Below are positions 35,616 to 44,228 of a stretch of DNA of 64,000 nucleotides, one piece after another; within the stretch, counting starts at the first letter, position 1; each line of letters opens with the position of its first letter. The stretch is taken from NCBI RefSeq assembly GCF_029076695.1, contig NZ_JARFIK010000001.1:1054001-1118000 (forward strand). The letters run 5' to 3'. Below the pieces are notes generated by a model. That model did not search any database. It had not been told where the DNA came from and worked only from the letters and a program-made list of their open reading frames with translations. This stretch comes from Adlercreutzia equolifaciens. Its GTDB lineage: Bacteria > Actinomycetota > Coriobacteriia > Coriobacteriales > Eggerthellaceae. The position numbers were made by a program, and so were the translations under genes.

Positions 35616-37073
35616 GTGGAAGAGGCATTGCTTGGTATCGTTACCACCATCAACAATTATCTTTCGAACTATGTGCTGATCATCCTGCTTTTGGGCATGG
35701 GCATTTGGTTCACCATCCGCACCAAGGCCATTCAGTTCCGCTGCTTCGGCGAAGGTTGGCGCCGCATGTTCGGCAACTTCAGCCTGCGCGGTGGCAACCA
35801 GGGTGGCGGCATGACGTCGTTCCAGGCGCTGTCCACGGCTATTGCGGCTCAGGTCGGCACTGGTAACATCGTGGGTGCCTGCGGCGCTATCATCATCGGC
35901 GGCCCCGGCGCTATCTTCTGGATGTGGATCATCGCGCTGTTGGGCATGGCCACCAACTACGCCGAGGCCGTTATGGCGCAGAAGACTCGCGTGGTTGACG
36001 CCGACGGCACGGTGCACGGCGGTCCGGTGTACTACATCACCACGGCCTTCAAGGGCGGTCTGGGCAAGTTCCTGGCCGGCTTCTTCGCCGTGGCTATCAT
36101 TTTGGCTCTGGGCTTCATGGGCTGCATGGTGCAGTCGAACTCCATCGCCGAGACCATGAACAACGCCTTCGGCGTACCCACTTGGCTTATCGGCATCATC
36201 GTGGTCATCTTGGCCGGCATCGTGTTCATCGGCGGTGTGGCCCGCTTGGCTTCGGTGACGGAGAAGATCGTGCCCATCATGGCCATCCTCTATGTGGTGG
36301 GCTCGCTGATCGTGCTCATCATGAACGCGCAGAACATTCCGGCTACCTTCGGCCTTATCTTCGAGTGCGCCTTTAACCCCGAGGCTACCGTGGGCGGTGC
36401 CACCTTCGGCATCATTGCCGCCATTAGCCAGGGCGCGAAGCGCGGCCTGTTCTCCAATGAGGCCGGCATGGGCTCCACCCCGCACGCTCACGCGCTGGCC
36501 GAGGTGAAGACCCCGCACGAGCAGGGCGTTGTGGCTATGATCGGCGTGTTCATCGATACCATCGTGGTGGTTACCATGACGGCGCTGGTGGTGCTGTCGG
36601 TGCTCTACGTGGGCGACGGCATGCTGGCCACGGGCGACTACATGACCCTCACCACCGAGACGGTCACTAAGACCAACATTGCCCAGCTGGCTTTCGGTCA
36701 GTTCTTCGGCGAGAATCCGGGCGCTTGGTTCGTGGCCATCTGCCTGCTGTTCTTCGCCTTCTCCACCATTCTTTCCTGGAACCTGTTCGCGAAGCTGAAT
36801 GTGGAGTGGCTCTTCGGTAAGAAGGCTATCATGCCCTTCACCATCATTGCCCTGGTGTTCATCTTCCTGGGCTCCATTCTGTCCAACGATCTGGTGTGGG
36901 AGCTGGCCGACATGTTCAACCAGCTGATGGTCATCCCCAACGCCATCGCGCTGTTCGCGCTGTCGGGCGCCATCATCTCCATTGCCAACGCGGCCCACGA
37001 CAAACACGCTACCGACATCCGCGAGGAGAACCTCGAGGATCGCGAGCGTGCCATCGAGAACGCCGGCAAGTAG
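35616..37073 (+). CDS. AGCS-family sodium:alanine/glycine symporter
   Basis: A 485-residue membrane transporter with about 10-11 helices. Family signatures are GGMTSFQALSTAIAAQVGTG, then GNIVGACGAIIIGGPGAIFW and AKRGLFSNEAGMGSTPHAHA. It imports alanine or glycine with sodium. The start is GTG 35616 behind GAAGGGAAG. A glycine riboswitch lies in its leader, so glycine is a likely substrate. The following NhaC-type antiporter could restore the sodium gradient, although a terminator separates the two genes. Confidence 0.92.
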   Translation: MEEALLGIVTTINNYLSNYVLIILLLGMGIWFTIRTKAIQFRCFGEGWRRMFGNFSLRGGNQGGGMTSFQALSTAIAAQVGTGNIVGACGAIIIGGPGAIFWMWIIALLGMATNYAEAVMAQKTRVVDADGTVHGGPVYYITTAFKGGLGKFLAGFFAVAIILALGFMGCMVQSNSIAETMNNAFGVPTWLIGIIVVILAGIVFIGGVARLASVTEKIVPIMAILYVVGSLIVLIMNAQNIPATFGLIFECAFNPEATVGGATFGIIAAISQGAKRGLFSNEAGMGSTPHAHALAEVKTPHEQGVVAMIGVFIDTIVVVTMTALVVLSVLYVGDGMLATGDYMTLTTETVTKTNIAQLAFGQFFGENPGAWFVAICLLFFAFSTILSWNLFAKLNVEWLFGKKAIMPFTIIALVFIFLGSILSNDLVWELADMFNQLMVIPNAIALFALSGAIISIANAAHDKHATDIREENLEDRERAIENAGK

Positions 37074-37107
37074 GCCGGCGGCTCAGACAACCGTCTGCGC
37101 GACCTAG

Positions 37108-37136
37108 GGGCACCTTCTTCGGAGGGTGCCCTTTTT
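37108..37136 (+). terminator. Rho-independent terminator of the symporter gene
   Basis: GGGCACC (37108-37114) pairs with GGTGCCC (37125-37131), followed by TTTTT. It lies 35 bases after the symporter stop codon. Confidence 0.88.
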
Positions 37137-37216
37137 GCTGCTTAGGGCCGCGACGGGTGCGCTATACTGGTCGATCGCATTCGCAAGAGCGTTGGATAAG
37201 AGGGAAAGAGAAGTAC

Positions 37217-38590
37217 ATGGCGGATAAAAAGGGGAATGTGGCAGCGCTTCTGCCTATTGGGGTGTTCCTGGTGCTCTACTTGGGCCTGGGTATTATGTTC
37301 GAGTACGGCATGGGCATTTCCATGGGCTTCTACAATATTCCCATTGTGGTTATCTTCCTGATTGCGCTTTTGGTGGCCTGTTTCCAGAACCGCAAGGTGT
37401 CCTTTGACCGCAAGCTTACTATCATGGGTCGCGGCATTGGCGATAAGACCATCGTCACCATGATCCTCATCTTCATGGCCGCCGGTGTGTTCGTAGGCAC
37501 CGTGGGTCGCGACTCGGCCGAGTCGGTGGCCTATCTTATGCTCTCGATCATTCCCGCCGAGTTCTCGGTGGCCGTGCTGTTCGTGGTCAGCTGCTTCGTT
37601 TCGCTGGCCATGGGCACGTCGGTGGGCACCATTACGCTGATCACGCCCATTGCCGCGGCGGTGTCGGCGGCCTCGGGCTTTAGCCTGCCTCTGTGCGTGG
37701 GCTCGGTTATGGGCGGCGCTATGTTCGGCGACAACCTGTCCTTTATTTCTGATACCACCATTGCGGCTTGCCAGGGCCAGGGCTGCAAGATGGGCGACAA
37801 GTTCCGCGAGAACTTCAAGATTGCCCTGCCGGCGGCTTTGGTCACGCTGGTCATCATTTTGGTGCTGTCTCTGGGCGAGAACATCACGGGCACGGTGCAG
37901 AACGACTACAACCTCATCGAGCTCATTCCGTATCTGATTGTGCTTATCGGCGGCATCTTGGGCATCAACGTGTTCATCGTGCTGCTGGCGGGCATTGTGG
38001 TGGGATCCGTCGTGGTGGTGGCTACGGGAGCCGTGCCCGCTACGGACTTGCTGGGCAACATGGGAACCGGGGCCGCCGGCATGTTCGAGACTACTATGGT
38101 GGCGGTGCTGGTCAGCGCCATCTGCGCGCTCATCCGCGAGAACGGCGGCTTTGTGGCCCTGCTCAACGGCATCAAGCGCGTGTTCAAGGGTCGCAAGGGC
38201 GGCCAGCTGGGCATGGGCCTGCTGGTGGGCGCCATGGACATTGCCACGGCCAACAACACCGTGGCCATCGTCATGGCCAACCCCATCGCCCACGAAATGG
38301 CCGAGACCTACGATATTTCGCGCCGCAAGACGGCCTCGCTGCTGGACACCTTCTCCTGCGTGTTCCAGGGCGTCATTCCCTACGGCGCTCAAATGCTCGT
38401 GGCCATTTCTGCTTGCACCGAGCTGGGCTATGCGGTGTCGGCCTTCCAGATCATGCCGTTTTTGTTCTACCCGTTCTTCCTGCTCATCAGCTCGCTGGTG
38501 TTCATCTTCGTCATTCCCGACGATCGTGGCTATACCCCGCACCATGGGGAAGAGGACTTCGACGTGGTCGAGGTAGAAGAAGTGGCCTAA
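37217..38590 (+). CDS. NhaC-type sodium/proton antiporter family protein
   Basis: A 457-residue membrane protein with about 11-12 helices. The NhaC-superfamily block is CVGSVMGGAMFGDNLSFISD (residues about 157-176), repeated in weaker form in the second half (GAMDIATANNTVAIVM). Such carriers exchange sodium for protons or import/exchange organic acids and amino acids, so transport of a substrate other than sodium is possible. Start ATG 37217 follows GGGAAAGAG. The C-terminal tail is acidic (EEDFDVVEVEEVA). It has its own short upstream region and terminator. Confidence 0.82.
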   Translation: MADKKGNVAALLPIGVFLVLYLGLGIMFEYGMGISMGFYNIPIVVIFLIALLVACFQNRKVSFDRKLTIMGRGIGDKTIVTMILIFMAAGVFVGTVGRDSAESVAYLMLSIIPAEFSVAVLFVVSCFVSLAMGTSVGTITLITPIAAAVSAASGFSLPLCVGSVMGGAMFGDNLSFISDTTIAACQGQGCKMGDKFRENFKIALPAALVTLVIILVLSLGENITGTVQNDYNLIELIPYLIVLIGGILGINVFIVLLAGIVVGSVVVVATGAVPATDLLGNMGTGAAGMFETTMVAVLVSAICALIRENGGFVALLNGIKRVFKGRKGGQLGMGLLVGAMDIATANNTVAIVMANPIAHEMAETYDISRRKTASLLDTFSCVFQGVIPYGAQMLVAISACTELGYAVSAFQIMPFLFYPFFLLISSLVFIFVIPDDRGYTPHHGEEDFDVVEVEEVA

Positions 38591-38640
38591 GCCGCGGGAT
38601 GCGGCAAGCCGTGCGCATCACCAAGTAGCGTTAACGAACG

Positions 38641-38665
38641 AAGGGTCCCCGAAGGGACCCTTCTT
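38641..38665 (+). terminator. Rho-independent terminator of the antiporter gene
   Basis: AAGGGTCCC (38641-38649) and GGGACCCTT (38654-38662) form a 9-bp stem with loop CGAA, followed by CTTAATG. The T-tract is weak. Confidence 0.75.
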
Positions 38666-38725
38666 AATGTTGTGGCGCGTTGCCTGGCACGGGCGCGACC
38701 GTGCGTTCGGCTGCGTGTCCGGTGC

Positions 38726-39532
38726 CTACCATTCCTCTAGCGGATAGCACGTCTGCAAGGAAACCCCTTCGGGACTGACGCTGAAGTCGGCCTGCCACAG
38801 CTCCACGCCAGCGGCGCGGCAGGTATCCACCGTTGCCAGCACCTCGTCGTAGGTGGTGCCGTGGTAGAAGCGAAACCCGAAGTTGTCGTAGTAAAGGCAG
38901 TACAGGATGACGGCGCGCTCATTGGTTTCCAGCGAGGCAGCCAGCTCGCGCAGGTGGCGCAGGGAGCGCTCGGTGGAGTTGAAGGGGGCCTCGGGCAACC
39001 GCGGCACGTAGGCAGGGATCTCCGTCTGCATTTGCACCAGGGGCGTTTTCACCTCCAGGTACAAGTTGTCGTTCACCAGGAAATCAAGGCGCGAATCGCC
39101 CAGGGGCACCTCGCGGCGCACGGTGCTTACGGGACCCGTAACGGCGTCGAGCGCCCCTTCGCGCAGAAACTGCTCCACGTAGCGGTTCGAGGCGTTCTGG
39201 TTAATGCCAATCCAGGGCTTCACCGCGTCCTCGGGCCGCGCCAAGGAGTAGGCCTCCACGGTCAGGGGCATCTTGCGCTTGGGGTTATGGCTATCGGACA
39301 CCAGACAGGGGCGTCCCGCCAGGTCAAGTCCGCCAATGCGCGATACCGCGGGGCAATGGCAGCGCACCACCGGGCCCTCCCCGAAATCCACGTCCATGAT
39401 GAAGCGGTTCGGCCGCGCCACAATGACGCCCTCGCGCAAAGGCTCGGGGAAGGGAATGAAGGGCTCGCCGTTTAGAAGTGGGGCCTTTGCGGGGTCCTGG
39501 GCGGTCGGAGAGCCGTTGGCTGCGCGGGTCAT
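38726..39532 (-). CDS. sfsA: SfsA-family nuclease-like protein
   Basis: A 268-residue protein of the SfsA family (DNA/RNA nuclease-like, historically linked to sugar fermentation). Recognisable segments are RCHCPAVSRIGGL, SDSHNPKRKMPLTVEAY, WIGINQNASNRYVEQFL, EVPLGDSRLDFLV and LYLEVKTPLVQM, the last being the PD-(D/E)xK-type core (Asp, Glu, Lys). It has an N-terminal extension of about 30 residues. The start ATG 39532 is nine bases after the stop of the amidotransferase-like gene, so the two are co-transcribed. No strong ribosome binding site is visible, consistent with coupling. Confidence 0.85.
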   Translation of the reverse strand: MTRAANGSPTAQDPAKAPLLNGEPFIPFPEPLREGVIVARPNRFIMDVDFGEGPVVRCHCPAVSRIGGLDLAGRPCLVSDSHNPKRKMPLTVEAYSLARPEDAVKPWIGINQNASNRYVEQFLREGALDAVTGPVSTVRREVPLGDSRLDFLVNDNLYLEVKTPLVQMQTEIPAYVPRLPEAPFNSTERSLRHLRELAASLETNERAVILYCLYYDNFGFRFYHGTTYDEVLATVDTCRAAGVELWQADFSVSPEGVSLQTCYPLEEW

Positions 39533-39541
39533 GGGCCTGCG

Positions 39542-40495
39542 CTAGCCGCGCTCGGCGCCGTAGCGCTCGGCGGCACCGGCCAGGGCGCGGAAGATGCCGC
39601 GGTGACGGTCAAGGTACTCGGGGTGCCACTGCACGCCCAGATAGAAGGGGAGGGCCGGGTCTTCCACGGCCTCCACCACGCGGTCCACGCTGGAGCGGGC
39701 GCTGACCAGCAGCGGCTTTGCCACGTGATCGATGCCCTGGTGGTGCATGGAGTTGACGGGGAAGGTGCCGGCGGCGCTGAGCGTGCCGGCCAAAAGGCTG
39801 CCAGCGGCAATGCGCACGGTGTCGGTGGTGCGGTCGTAAGGCGGCTCTTGGCGGTGGCCGATGCCCGTGACGCCGCAGTTGTACAGGTCGCGGTAAAGGC
39901 TGCCGCCCAGGGCCACGTTCATGACCTGCATGCCGCGGCAAATGCCCAAGGTCGGCATTTTGCGCTCGTGGGCCAGCTTCGCCAGCTCCAGTTCGAAGCC
40001 GTCGCGGTCCTCGCTGACGGCCAGCAGGCCGTCCAGGCAGGGGATGCGCGGGCTATCGGAAGCCGAGAGCACGTGACGCCCGTCCAGCTCCGTCACTTCG
40101 TCCACGTCGGGCAGCGCGCCCATGGCCTGCTCGAAGGCGGAGTCGGGCACGTAGTGACCGCAGAAGGGCACCTCGGCGCCGGTAGAACGGCAGCGCGAGG
40201 AGGACGAGGAGCCGCAGCCCAGATGGGCCACATCCTCCATGGCCATGCCGTCGCGGTTGTCGTCGGGCGCGGGCACGTAGTAGCGCGGGTGGATGTCGCC
40301 GCCGCCGGTAATGACCAGGCCGTCCAGGCTGTCGATGACCGCGCGGGCCTGCCGGCGATTCACCTCGGCACCCCCAGGAACCGGCGTCAGCAGCACCGGC
40401 GTAGCGCCTGCTGCCGCCACGCGGTTGATGTATTCGACGTTGACGCGCTGATAGCCGTCGGCCTCGTTCAGGGTGGTAGTGATGCCAATGATCAT
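39542..40495 (-). CDS. C26-family class I glutamine amidotransferase-like protein (PuuD-like)
   Basis: A 317-residue cytoplasmic enzyme. The nucleophile elbow is GICRGMQ, the catalytic His-Glu pair is in QWHPEY, and the N-terminus IIGITTTLN with GLVITGGGDIHP is typical of gamma-glutamyl hydrolases such as PuuD. Between GGGDIHP and the RDGFELEL helix lies an insertion of about 60 residues that contains a five-Ser run (CGSSSSSRC); PuuD proteins are usually about 250 residues. Start ATG 40495 is chosen because it begins the conserved strand; the binding site is weak (GAAAGGAAG). It is divergent from the sigma-54 promoters of the CoA transferase gene. Confidence 0.8.
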   Translation of the reverse strand: MIIGITTTLNEADGYQRVNVEYINRVAAAGATPVLLTPVPGGAEVNRRQARAVIDSLDGLVITGGGDIHPRYYVPAPDDNRDGMAMEDVAHLGCGSSSSSRCRSTGAEVPFCGHYVPDSAFEQAMGALPDVDEVTELDGRHVLSASDSPRIPCLDGLLAVSEDRDGFELELAKLAHERKMPTLGICRGMQVMNVALGGSLYRDLYNCGVTGIGHRQEPPYDRTTDTVRIAAGSLLAGTLSAAGTFPVNSMHHQGIDHVAKPLLVSARSSVDRVVEAVEDPALPFYLGVQWHPEYLDRHRGIFRALAGAAERYGAERG

Positions 40496-40637
40496 GGTAG
40501 TGCTCGCGCTTCCTTTCCGCTGATAGTTTCGAACAGGGTAGCACGGAGCAGGGGGAATGCGACATAGATAAAAGCGAATGCAGGACGTTAATCCGAGATC
40601 GGCCACGCGGGAGCTTGTTCCCGCTGTCCTTCTTTTC

Positions 40638-40653
40638 TGGCACGAAACTTGCT
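40638..40653 (+). promoter_or_regulatory. Sigma-54 promoter P1
   Basis: TGGCACG-AAAC-TTGCT, an exact match to the -24/-12 consensus, 217 bases before the first CoA transferase gene. A small palindrome GCGGGA/TCCCGC (40607-40624) lies just upstream. The rest of the 375-base spacer between the amidotransferase and the CoA transferase contains a second sigma-54 element but no gene. Confidence 0.85.
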
Positions 40654-40775
40654 TGACGGGAAGAAGGCGCCCTCGGCAGGTCCAAACAGCCATGAAAGGG
40701 CGCGAGCCGCTGCTTTGCTGCATGGGGAACTCGGGCCGGCAATTGCTACGCCAGGAGAGGCGTTTCGGTAAACGT

Positions 40776-40791
40776 TGGCACGCTTGTTGCT
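40776..40791 (+). promoter_or_regulatory. Sigma-54 promoter P2
   Basis: TGGCACG-CTTG-TTGCT, also an exact consensus match, 79 bases before the start codon of the CoA transferase and 122 bases after P1. Tandem sigma-54 promoters for one gene are uncommon. Confidence 0.9.
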
Positions 40792-40870
40792 AAAGCAGGG
40801 TCAGGGACCAATGCCGCTCGGCGGCACGACTGCGACCCCTTCGCGGGCCGCCAGATTAGGAGGAGTGCTT

Positions 40871-42115
40871 ATGAAATCATCGGAGCGTCCTAAGTTCGGC
40901 AATCTGCAGAGCCTGAAGGTTCTGAACGCCGGCGCTGTCATTGCCGCGCCCTTTGTGTGCGAGCTGTTCGCCGAGCAGGGAGCTGACGTTATCGAGCTGG
41001 AGAGCACCATGGCGCCTGACATGTACCGCATGTACGGCGACGCCTGGTCGGTGGATCGCCGCAACCAGCGCATGATGACTCTGAACATTCCCTCGCCCGA
41101 GGGCAAGGAAATTCTGCTGCAAATGGTGAAGTGGGCCGACGTGCTGGTGGAGTCCTCCAAGGGCGGCACCTGGGCCAAGTGGGGCCTCACCGACGAAGTG
41201 CTGTGGGAGGCCAACCCGGCTCTCGTCATTCTGCACATCTCGGGCTTCGGTAACTGGGGCGACCCGGATTACGTGCGCAAGGCCTCCTTTGACCCCATCG
41301 GCCAGGCCTTCTCGGGCTATTCCAATCTGAACGGCTTCCCGGGTTGCCCGCCGAACGTGACCAAGCCCTTCACCGGCGACTTCGCCACGGCGCTCATGGG
41401 CGCTTGGGCCACCCTGGCTGCGGTCATCCGCGCCCGTGAGACCGGCGAGGGCGAGTCCATCGACTGCACGCAGTTCGAGTCTCTGGTGCGCATCCAGGGC
41501 GCCACGCTGTCCGACGGCATCAACCATGGCATCCAGCCCATGCGCATCGGCAACGAGGACCTGGTAGGCGCCTGCGCCGGATCCCAGAAGTGCAAGGACG
41601 GCTACTGCCAGGTGGCCGTGGGCGGTGCCGGCCCTGTGCGCAAGCTGGTGGAGTTCCTCGGCTTCGCCGAAGACCCCGACTTCCAACCTTTGGGCTCCTA
41701 CGCTTCCATCACTCGCGCCCCGGGCTGCAAGAGCCTGGACGAGCCGCTGCCGCCGCGCGCGGCCAAGTTCCGCGCCGCGCTGGACAAGTGGTGCGAGGAG
41801 CACACGGTGGAGGAGGTCAACCGCACCTTCTCCGAGATGGGCGTGCCCGTCAGCCCGCACATGACCTACGCCATGATGCTGGAGGATCCGCACTATCAGG
41901 CCCGCGAGGTGTTCATCGACGTCTACGACGAGATCACCGAGAAAGACGTGAAGCAGGTAAATATGATGCCGCGCTTCAAGAAGCATCCGGGTCAGGTGGT
42001 GCGCGGCGGTGCCAAGTACGACGCCGACACCCGCGACATCATGGAGGAGTTCGGCTACTCGCCCGAGGAGATCGAGCTTCTGTATGAGAAGGGCGTGCTC
42101 AAGAAAGGGGAATAA
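40871..42115 (+). CDS. Class III (CaiB/BaiF-type) CoA transferase
   Basis: A 414-residue CoA transferase. The probable nucleophile is Asp170 in TGDFATAL; other family segments are GADVIELES near the N-terminus and SGFGNWGDPDYVRKASFD, which closely follows the CaiB pattern. These enzymes move CoA from one acyl-CoA to an incoming carboxylate, here perhaps from a product to a fresh substrate. Start ATG 40871 has AGGAGGAG upstream; two sigma-54 promoters drive it. It stands alone before a terminator. A paralogue lies at 45123, so two acceptors or two steps may exist. Confidence 0.88.
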   Translation: MKSSERPKFGNLQSLKVLNAGAVIAAPFVCELFAEQGADVIELESTMAPDMYRMYGDAWSVDRRNQRMMTLNIPSPEGKEILLQMVKWADVLVESSKGGTWAKWGLTDEVLWEANPALVILHISGFGNWGDPDYVRKASFDPIGQAFSGYSNLNGFPGCPPNVTKPFTGDFATALMGAWATLAAVIRARETGEGESIDCTQFESLVRIQGATLSDGINHGIQPMRIGNEDLVGACAGSQKCKDGYCQVAVGGAGPVRKLVEFLGFAEDPDFQPLGSYASITRAPGCKSLDEPLPPRAAKFRAALDKWCEEHTVEEVNRTFSEMGVPVSPHMTYAMMLEDPHYQAREVFIDVYDEITEKDVKQVNMMPRFKKHPGQVVRGGAKYDADTRDIMEEFGYSPEEIELLYEKGVLKKGE

Positions 42116-42141
42116 GCCCTTTCGATCCCTGTAGGGAAACC

Positions 42142-42164
42142 GGGGCGGTTCCGACCGCCCCTTT
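42142..42164 (+). terminator. Rho-independent terminator of the first CoA transferase gene
   Basis: GGGGCGGT (42142-42149) and ACCGCCCC (42154-42161) with loop TCCG, followed by TTTGG. Confidence 0.8.
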
Positions 42165-42216
42165 GGAGGGTAATTAGCAAAAACGGTAGCCGCGACTTCG
42201 TTGCAGAGAAGGCGGC

Positions 42217-42232
42217 AGGCACGGTTTTTGCT
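42217..42232 (+). promoter_or_regulatory. Sigma-54 promoter P3
   Basis: AGGCACG-GTTT-TTGCT, one base off consensus with the essential GG and GC intact, 53 bases before the MFS gene. Ten bases (GTTTTTGCTA, 42224-42233) recur as an inverted copy at 42175-42184. Confidence 0.8.
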
Positions 42233-42284
42233 AGTGATACGTCGTTCGGTTTGCAGGCCGGGCGATCAGAGATAAGGAGAAAGA

Positions 42285-43559
42285 ATGGGAACTTCAACTA
42301 AGGGCAGCAATTACGCCTGGGCAATTGCGATCTCTTGTATCGCGTTCTATGCCGTACCGCTGGGCTTTGCCGCCAACCACTCGGGTCTGTTCCTGACCCC
42401 GGTCATCGATGAGTTTGGCTGGAGCCAGACGGACGCTTCGCTGTACATGTCCATTCAGCCTTGGGTACAGGCTATCGTCACCATTTTCGCCGGCAAGATT
42501 ATCGCCAAGTACAATCCGCGCTGGATCATGACCGCTGCCATGCTGGTCTTCAGCTTGTCGTGGATTGCCTGCGCGTTCTTCGATGCCCCCTGGCAGTGGA
42601 ACGTGTTCGGCGTGCTCTACGGCGCTTCTGCCGCTTTCTGGATGTACATCGGTACGCCCACCATGGTCAACCGCTGGTTCGCCAAGAGCAACGGTACGGT
42701 TATCGGTGCTATCGGCGTGTTCGTGTCGCTGTTCGGCGCCATCATGAGCCCCATTGTGCAGAGCTGGATCTCCGGCATGGGCTGGCACACCGCCCGTATC
42801 ATCACCGGCGTGATCGTGCTGGTTATTGGCGCTGGTGTTACCTTCCTCTTGCTGCGTGAGTCTCCCGAGAAGATGGGTGTGAAGCCCTGGGGCTACGATG
42901 CCGCTGAGGCCGATCGCGCCAAGAGCGCCGAGGCCAACATCACCGAGGTCAAGGAGACCGCTGGTCTGACTCGCGCCGAGGCGCTGAAGCAGCCCGCTCT
43001 GTGGCTCCTCGTGCTGATGGCCGGCATGTTCGTTATCTCCGCTTCCTTCGTGCAGCAGCTTTCCCGTTACGCCTCTACCGTGGATGCCCTGGGCCCCGCG
43101 GTGGGCGCTATGGCCGTGTCCATTGCCATGATCACCTCTATGGCCGGCAAGTTCGGTCTGGGCTGGATCTCCGACCACTTCGGCGCTAAGGCTGCCGGTG
43201 TGGTGGCCGGCGTTCTGGGCGGCGCCGGTGCCGCTGTGGCTCTGATTTCCGGCGACAGCGCCACGATCTTCTACGTGGGCGTTGCTCTGTTCGGTATCGG
43301 CTACTCGGCCCTGAACGTGGTTCCGCCGCTGACCTGCCAGCAGGCCTTCGGTGACAAGGACTACTCTTCCGTATTCGCTCTGGTTGCTACGGGCCTGAAC
43401 GTGTTCTCCGGCTTCTCGGCGATCATCTATGCCCAGATCTTCGACATCACGGGCTCCTACGCCGGTGCTTTCTGGATGAACATCATCTTCTACGTGCTGA
43501 TCATCATCCTGGCTCTGGTCATCGTGCCCATGGGCCGTCGCGCGTGGGCGAACAAGTAG
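42285..43559 (+). CDS. MFS transporter, first of three paralogues
   Basis: A 424-residue, 12-helix major facilitator with a central loop near residues 200-225. The opening NYAWAIAISCIAFYAVPLGF and LTPVIDEFGWSQTDASLYM are shared with the two other MFS genes of the island (46437 and 47832). The fold is like the oxalate:formate/monocarboxylate branch, fitting uptake of a carboxylate or export of its reduced product. Start ATG 42285 follows AAGGAG. It has its own sigma-54 promoter and terminator, making a single-gene unit. Confidence 0.88.
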   Translation: MGTSTKGSNYAWAIAISCIAFYAVPLGFAANHSGLFLTPVIDEFGWSQTDASLYMSIQPWVQAIVTIFAGKIIAKYNPRWIMTAAMLVFSLSWIACAFFDAPWQWNVFGVLYGASAAFWMYIGTPTMVNRWFAKSNGTVIGAIGVFVSLFGAIMSPIVQSWISGMGWHTARIITGVIVLVIGAGVTFLLLRESPEKMGVKPWGYDAAEADRAKSAEANITEVKETAGLTRAEALKQPALWLLVLMAGMFVISASFVQQLSRYASTVDALGPAVGAMAVSIAMITSMAGKFGLGWISDHFGAKAAGVVAGVLGGAGAAVALISGDSATIFYVGVALFGIGYSALNVVPPLTCQQAFGDKDYSSVFALVATGLNVFSGFSAIIYAQIFDITGSYAGAFWMNIIFYVLIIILALVIVPMGRRAWANK

Positions 43560-43607
43560 GCTCGATAATCCTACGAAGAGGTTGAGGCTGCAAACTCGAC
43601 CCGATAA

Positions 43608-43636
43608 GGCCCCCGCCTCGGCGGGGGCCTTTCTTG
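43608..43636 (+). terminator. Rho-independent terminator of the first MFS gene
   Basis: GGCCCCCGCC (43608-43617) and GGCGGGGGCC (43620-43629) form the stem, followed by TTTCTTG. Confidence 0.85.
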
Positions 43637-43676
43637 TCGGTCTAGGAAAAGGTAGTGAGGAAAAGGAGTATCGGCG

Positions 43677-44174
43677 ATGGGCTGCTATCGGAAAGAAGAG
43701 AAGCGAAGCGACGGATCGGACGCGCTTTCCCTTGAGGAACGCGTGCAGCGCCTCGAGGATAGGCAGGCCGTCGAGGCCGTGCTGGTGTCCTATGCGCACC
43801 AGGTGGATGCACGGGATGCCGAGGGGGTAGCGGAGCTCTTTACCGAAGACGGCCAGCTGCAAGTTCCGGGTGCGGCGCCCCTGATCGGGCGCGCCCGTAT
43901 TGCCAAGGTCTATGGCCGACTGCTGGGCGCCTTGAAGTCCTCGACCCATGTGGTGTCGAATTTCGAAGTGGCTTTTACGGCTCCTGATTGTGCGGCGGTG
44001 ACCTGCGTGCTCTGGGCCTGGGAGGGTTTTGACGGTTCCTTGCACTTTGGCGGAGCGGAAAATCGCTTTTCCTTCGGCCGCTATGCGGCGCAGCTGGTGC
44101 GCGAAGAGGAAGGCCGATGGCGCATGGCCTCGCTGGCCATTTCGTTTGCAGGCCAAGAGGGAGGCGCAGAGTAA
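43677..44174 (+). CDS. SnoaL/NTF2-like protein
   Basis: A 165-residue cone-shaped NTF2-fold protein. The opening LSLEERVQRLEDRQAVEAVL is typical of the SnoaL_4-type group, and a Tyr39-x4-Asp44 pair plus His91 occupy places that are catalytic in the bile-acid dehydratase BaiE; these residues recur in many SnoaL proteins, so function cannot be read from them alone. It may be a dehydratase, isomerase or binding protein in the island's pathway. Start ATG 43677 has AAAAGGAG upstream. The C-terminus ends at a hairpin shared with the convergent Hsp70-like gene. Confidence 0.75.
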   Translation: MGCYRKEEKRSDGSDALSLEERVQRLEDRQAVEAVLVSYAHQVDARDAEGVAELFTEDGQLQVPGAAPLIGRARIAKVYGRLLGALKSSTHVVSNFEVAFTAPDCAAVTCVLWAWEGFDGSLHFGGAENRFSFGRYAAQLVREEEGRWRMASLAISFAGQEGGAE

Positions 44175-44177
44175 AAC

Positions 44178-44203
44178 GGGCCGCTCGATTGAGCGGCCCG
44201 TTG
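44178..44203. terminator. Bidirectional terminator between convergent genes
   Basis: GGGCCGCTC (44178-44186) and GAGCGGCCC (44191-44199), loop GATT. On the minus strand it is followed by GTTTTAC, serving the Hsp70-like gene; on the plus strand by GTTGTC. Confidence 0.75.
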
Positions 44204-44228
44204 TCGACGCAGAAGAAGCAGTGGCAGG

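Noticed and set aside
43677-44174. Naming the SnoaL-like gene baiE
   Set aside because: Only a few widely shared residues agree; overall sequence similarity to BaiE appears limited to the N-terminal region common to the fold.
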